A stretch of 8,339 nt of DNA from an uncultured Eubacteriales bacterium. Its GTDB lineage: Bacteria; Bacillota_A; Clostridia; Christensenellales; Aristaeellaceae. Below the pieces are notes generated by a model, which worked only from the letters and a program-made list of their open reading frames with translations, had not been told where the DNA came from and made no database searches. Positions 6,055 to 8,339 of this stretch are shown here, piece after piece (within the stretch, counting starts at the first letter, position 1; every line of letters begins with the position of its first letter). The stretch lies in NCBI GenBank assembly GCA_902803675.1, contig CADCQZ010000287.1, positions 1-8,339 on the forward strand, in the 5' to 3' direction. The position numbers were made by a program, and so were the translations under genes.

Positions 6055-6854
6055 TCCCCATCGGGAGCCTGAACGATCCGGGCCTTGAACCCTACGCCGC
6101 CCTCACCGAAAGGCAGCTGAGGCGTGACGGCCTGGTGATCGCCGAGAGCGCTCCCGTGATCCAACTGGCCCTGGAGCACGGCCTCACGCCCGTCAGCATG
6201 CTGATGGACGCCCGGCACGCCGCGGGCAAGGCCGCGAAACTGATCGCGGAATGCCCCGGGATCCCCGTGTACACCGGGGATGAGGAGCAGCTCAAAAGCC
6301 TCACCGGCTACGCCCTCACCCGCGGCATCCTGTGCGCCCTGCGCCGGGGCGCTCCCCGGGAGGAACGTGACGTGCTCACGGGGAAGCGCTTCGCCCTCAT
6401 GTGCGGCCTCACCGACGGGGCCAACGTGGGCGCCCTCTTCCGCTCCGCCGCGGCTCTGGGCGCCGACGGCGTGCTTTTGAGCCCCGACTGCTGTGACCCC
6501 CTGACCCGGAAGGCCGTGCGCACCTCCATGGGCTCCGTGTTCGCCCTCCCCTGGGCCTTCATCGGGGAGGAAGACTGGCCGGATCCCCTCTTCGCCCTGC
6601 TCAGGGAAAAGAATATCGCCGCCGCGGCCATGACCCTGCGCCCGGGCAGCGTGCCCCTGGACAGGGCGCCCTGGCCTGAGGGAGCCGGCCGCATGATCGT
6701 GCTGGGCCCCGAGGGCCCGGGGCTGCCCAAACCGGTGGAGGACCTGTGCCCCTTAAAAGTCCACATCCCCATGAAAAACGGCATCGACTCCCTGAACGTG
6801 GCCGCCGCCGGCGCCGTGGCCTTCTGGCAGGCCTTCCGTAAAGAGGATGCCTGA
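6045..6854 (+). CDS. SpoU/TrmH-family RNA 2'-O-methyltransferase
   Basis: 269 residues; start ATG at 6045 overlaps the end of the CAT-like gene, with GGAGG ten bases upstream (6030-6034). The C-terminal half carries the three SPOUT motifs: TDGANVGALFRSAAALGADG (about 122-141) with N127 and the catalytic R133; VLGPEGPGLP (219-228), where the common Asn of GNEG is Pro; and IPMKNGIDSLNVAAAGAV (241-258) forming the knotted AdoMet site. The first 100 residues (GLVIAESAPVIQLALEHG and so on) resemble the SpoU substrate-binding domain. Family members methylate a ribose 2'-OH in tRNA or 23S rRNA in the cytosol; which nucleotide is modified cannot be told here. It lies in a same-strand run with the CAT-like gene before and the macro-domain gene 38 bases after. 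Confidence 0.9.
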   Translation: MPVIPIGSLNDPGLEPYAALTERQLRRDGLVIAESAPVIQLALEHGLTPVSMLMDARHAAGKAAKLIAECPGIPVYTGDEEQLKSLTGYALTRGILCALRRGAPREERDVLTGKRFALMCGLTDGANVGALFRSAAALGADGVLLSPDCCDPLTRKAVRTSMGSVFALPWAFIGEEDWPDPLFALLREKNIAAAAMTLRPGSVPLDRAPWPEGAGRMIVLGPEGPGLPKPVEDLCPLKVHIPMKNGIDSLNVAAAGAVAFWQAFRKEDA

Positions 6855-6892
6855 CATCATCCCTGACCCCAACAGATCGGAGGATTTTTTAA

Positions 6893-8185
6893 ATGCCCCT
6901 TCACATCATACGCGACGACATCACCCGCATGCATGTGGACGCGATCGTCAACGCCACGGACAGATACCTGTCCGGCTCCGGCGGGGTGGACGAGCGCATC
7001 CAGAACGCCGCCGGGCCGGGCCTGGAGACGGAACTGCGCGCCCGCCGGGCGGAACTGACCGGGCCGGGCGACGTGCTCCTCACCGGGGCCTATGACCTGC
7101 CGGCCAGATATATCCTGCACACCACCGGCCCCGTGTGGCGCGGCGGCGGCGAGGGCGAGAAAGAAGCCCTGAGATCCTGCTATCTGAACGCCCTCACAAA
7201 AGCCGAGGCCGCCGGCTGCGAGACCGTGGCCTTCCCCGTCATCTCCTCCGGCACCTTCGGCGTGCCTCCGGAGGAAGCCGTGGACGCGGCGGTGTCCTCC
7301 ATCTCCGCGTTCCTGGATGACCACGAGATCACCGTGTACCTGGTGGTGTATTCCGGGGAGATCTTCGCCGTCAGCCGGGACCTGTACGGCCCGGTCGTTG
7401 ACCATCTGGCCCGGGTGACCGGGTACCGTCCCCCGCAGCGCCCCGTCATGGGGCCCGACAGGGACGAATACCTGCGGCGGTTCATCCCCGACAGGGGAAA
7501 AGAGCCTCTCGGGGAGGACATCGTCATCAAAGGGCCGTTCCGGGATATCGGGGACGCTGCCCCGGCGGAAGCGCCCCGCCCCGCCCCGGAGAGGAAAGAA
7601 GCGCGGGATGACGAGGACACCGCCCCAAAGAAAAAAGCCCGCCGGGACAGCGAGAGCTTCTGGTCGGAGAGGATAGAGAACCCCCGCGATATCGATCTTG
7701 ACGGGTCCCCGGCCCGGAGCCGCCCCGCCGCGATGCCGAAAAACGCCCCGGCGCCCCGCCGGCCGGAGATCCCGCCCGAGGCCCCGCCGACAGCCGCCCC
7801 GTCCTCCCTTACCCTGGAAGATCTGCTGCGCGCCATGGACGAGGGCTTCTCCCGCACCCTTTTAAAGCTCATCGACGAAAAGGGCATCACCGACGTGCAG
7901 TGCTATAAACGGTCCAATATCGACCGCAAGCTGTTCAGCAGGATCCGCTCCGATCCCCACTACCGGCCCACCAAGCTCACCGCCCTGGCCTTCGCCGTCG
8001 GCCTTAAGCTCACCGTGGATGAAACGAACCTGCTCCTGGGGCGGGCGGGGTACGTGCTGAGCAACGCCAGCAAAACGGATATCATCGTGGGCTATTTCCT
8101 GAACCACAGGCAGTACAACATCTTCCTCATCAATGAGGTCCTCTTCGCCTACGACCTGCCCACCCTTGGGTCGCAAAGGATGTAG
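6893..8185 (+). CDS. Macro-domain protein with C-terminal helix-turn-helix-like domain
   Basis: 430 residues; ATG at 6893 with GGAGGA eight bases upstream. Residues 1-170 are a macro domain of the YmdB/MacroD type: VDAIVNATDRYLSGSGGVDE (15-34), LPARYILHTTGPVWRGG (about 69-85), and the ADP-ribose loop ISSGTFGVP (117-125). D33 matches the conserved GGVD Asp, but the second Asn of the usual NAAN is D23. Residues about 190-305 are a Pro/Ala/charged linker, probably disordered, with a KKKARR patch. Residues 308-425 form a second, helical domain containing YKRSNIDRKLFSRIRSD (338-354), then a PTKLTALAFAVGLKL helix pair and LLGRAGYVLS, which looks like a cryptic Cro/XRE-type helix-turn-helix, followed by a YFLNHRQYNIFLINEVL tail. 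It could bind or remove ADP-ribose and act on DNA or a partner through the C-domain. The macro call is strong; the DNA-binding role is inference. It is the last gene before the long hairpin. Confidence 0.88.
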   Translation: MPLHIIRDDITRMHVDAIVNATDRYLSGSGGVDERIQNAAGPGLETELRARRAELTGPGDVLLTGAYDLPARYILHTTGPVWRGGGEGEKEALRSCYLNALTKAEAAGCETVAFPVISSGTFGVPPEEAVDAAVSSISAFLDDHEITVYLVVYSGEIFAVSRDLYGPVVDHLARVTGYRPPQRPVMGPDRDEYLRRFIPDRGKEPLGEDIVIKGPFRDIGDAAPAEAPRPAPERKEARDDEDTAPKKKARRDSESFWSERIENPRDIDLDGSPARSRPAAMPKNAPAPRRPEIPPEAPPTAAPSSLTLEDLLRAMDEGFSRTLLKLIDEKGITDVQCYKRSNIDRKLFSRIRSDPHYRPTKLTALAFAVGLKLTVDETNLLLGRAGYVLSNASKTDIIVGYFLNHRQYNIFLINEVLFAYDLPTLGSQRM

Positions 8186-8223
8186 CCGCAAAAGGCCGTG
8201 CCTTTTGCGGCTGCATCCTTTGC
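8173..8223 (+). terminator. Long hairpin, likely terminator of the operon
   Basis: Arms 8173-8196 and 8200-8223 pair over 24 consecutive positions, with one G-T wobble (8183/8213), around a three-base loop CGT. The 5' arm begins within the last codons of the macro-domain gene and contains its TAG stop. No long T-tract follows directly, so it may act as a transcript-end stabiliser, a bidirectional terminator, or part of the repeat element beyond it. That it is a strong hairpin is certain; the terminator role is inferred. Confidence 0.6.
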
Positions 8224-8321
8224 AGTTATGATCGCTGGCGCGAATTATGAGTTATGATCTGCTCCGCAAAGTTATGAGCCGCTTCGCAGCGTTGAAGATG
8301 GCGGCGATCATATCATAACTC
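8224..8321. repeat. TTATGA direct/inverted short-repeat cluster (possible dispersed intergenic element)
   Basis: Four direct copies of (A)GTTATGA or ATTATGA begin at 8224, 8244, 8250 and 8270, separated by short palindromic pieces such as TGCTCCGCA and CGCTTCGCAGCG. An inverted copy, ATCATAACTC (8312-8321), is the exact complement of GAGTTATGAT (8249-8258), and GCGATCAT (8304-8311) complements ATGATCGC (8228-8235), so the segment can fold into a large stem. No coding frame is visible from 8186 to the window end at 8339. The composition and layout suggest a REP- or MITE-like element, but only one copy is in view. Confidence 0.55.
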
Positions 8322-8339
8322 TCGCCGCAGGCGGGATCA

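Noticed and set aside
8224..8339. CRISPR array
   Set aside because: The repeated unit is only about 7-10 bases with irregular 6-20 base spacing and inverted copies, which does not fit repeats and spacers of a CRISPR.

Overview
The window is GC-rich and densely coding. It has strong AGGAGG-type ribosome binding sites, SigA-type promoters and a T-box leader, which together point to a high-GC Firmicute, most likely a Clostridia gut anaerobe (for example Lachnospiraceae or Oscillospiraceae). That placement is inference from gene style; no rRNA or other marker gene is present.

Left part (1-2167, minus strand). A SigA promoter (2139-2167) drives a T-box leader (about 1881-2132) that ends in an intrinsic terminator. 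Below it lies a LeuA-like protein (480-1847) with a well-kept LeuA allosteric domain, but whose TIM barrel has lost the catalytic and metal-binding motifs of 2-isopropylmalate synthase. It is followed by a xylose-isomerase/sugar-phosphate-isomerase-like TIM barrel (1-428) that runs off the window. Candidate specifier codons in the leader are leucine codons and the discriminator-pairing base suits tRNA-Leu, so this pair is probably induced by leucine starvation although the LeuA-like protein looks unable to do LeuA chemistry.

Middle and right part (2235-8223, plus strand). An extended -10 promoter divergent from the first one precedes six tightly packed genes: a YkgJ-like cysteine-cluster protein; an orphan beta-class DNA N6-adenine/N4-cytosine methyltransferase; a compact GH65-like protein lacking the usual catalytic-domain signature; a chloramphenicol-acetyltransferase-fold protein; a SpoU/TrmH-family RNA 2'-O-methyltransferase; and a macro-domain protein fused through a disordered linker to a C-terminal helix-turn-helix-like domain. 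Gaps are 1, 2, 17, -10 and 38 nt, so they are probably co-transcribed. The products do not form an obvious single pathway.

Right edge (8173-8339). A 24-bp, 3-nt-loop hairpin starts inside the last codons of the macro gene and probably ends the transcript. It is followed by a cluster of TTATGA-type direct and inverted short repeats with no gene, resembling a dispersed intergenic repeat.

Most notable points: the T-box-controlled LeuA-like protein without an active site, the macro-domain/HTH fusion with an altered catalytic-site Asn, and the pared-down GH65-like protein next to an orphan DNA methyltransferase. I saw no phage, transposase, CRISPR or complete restriction-modification system.
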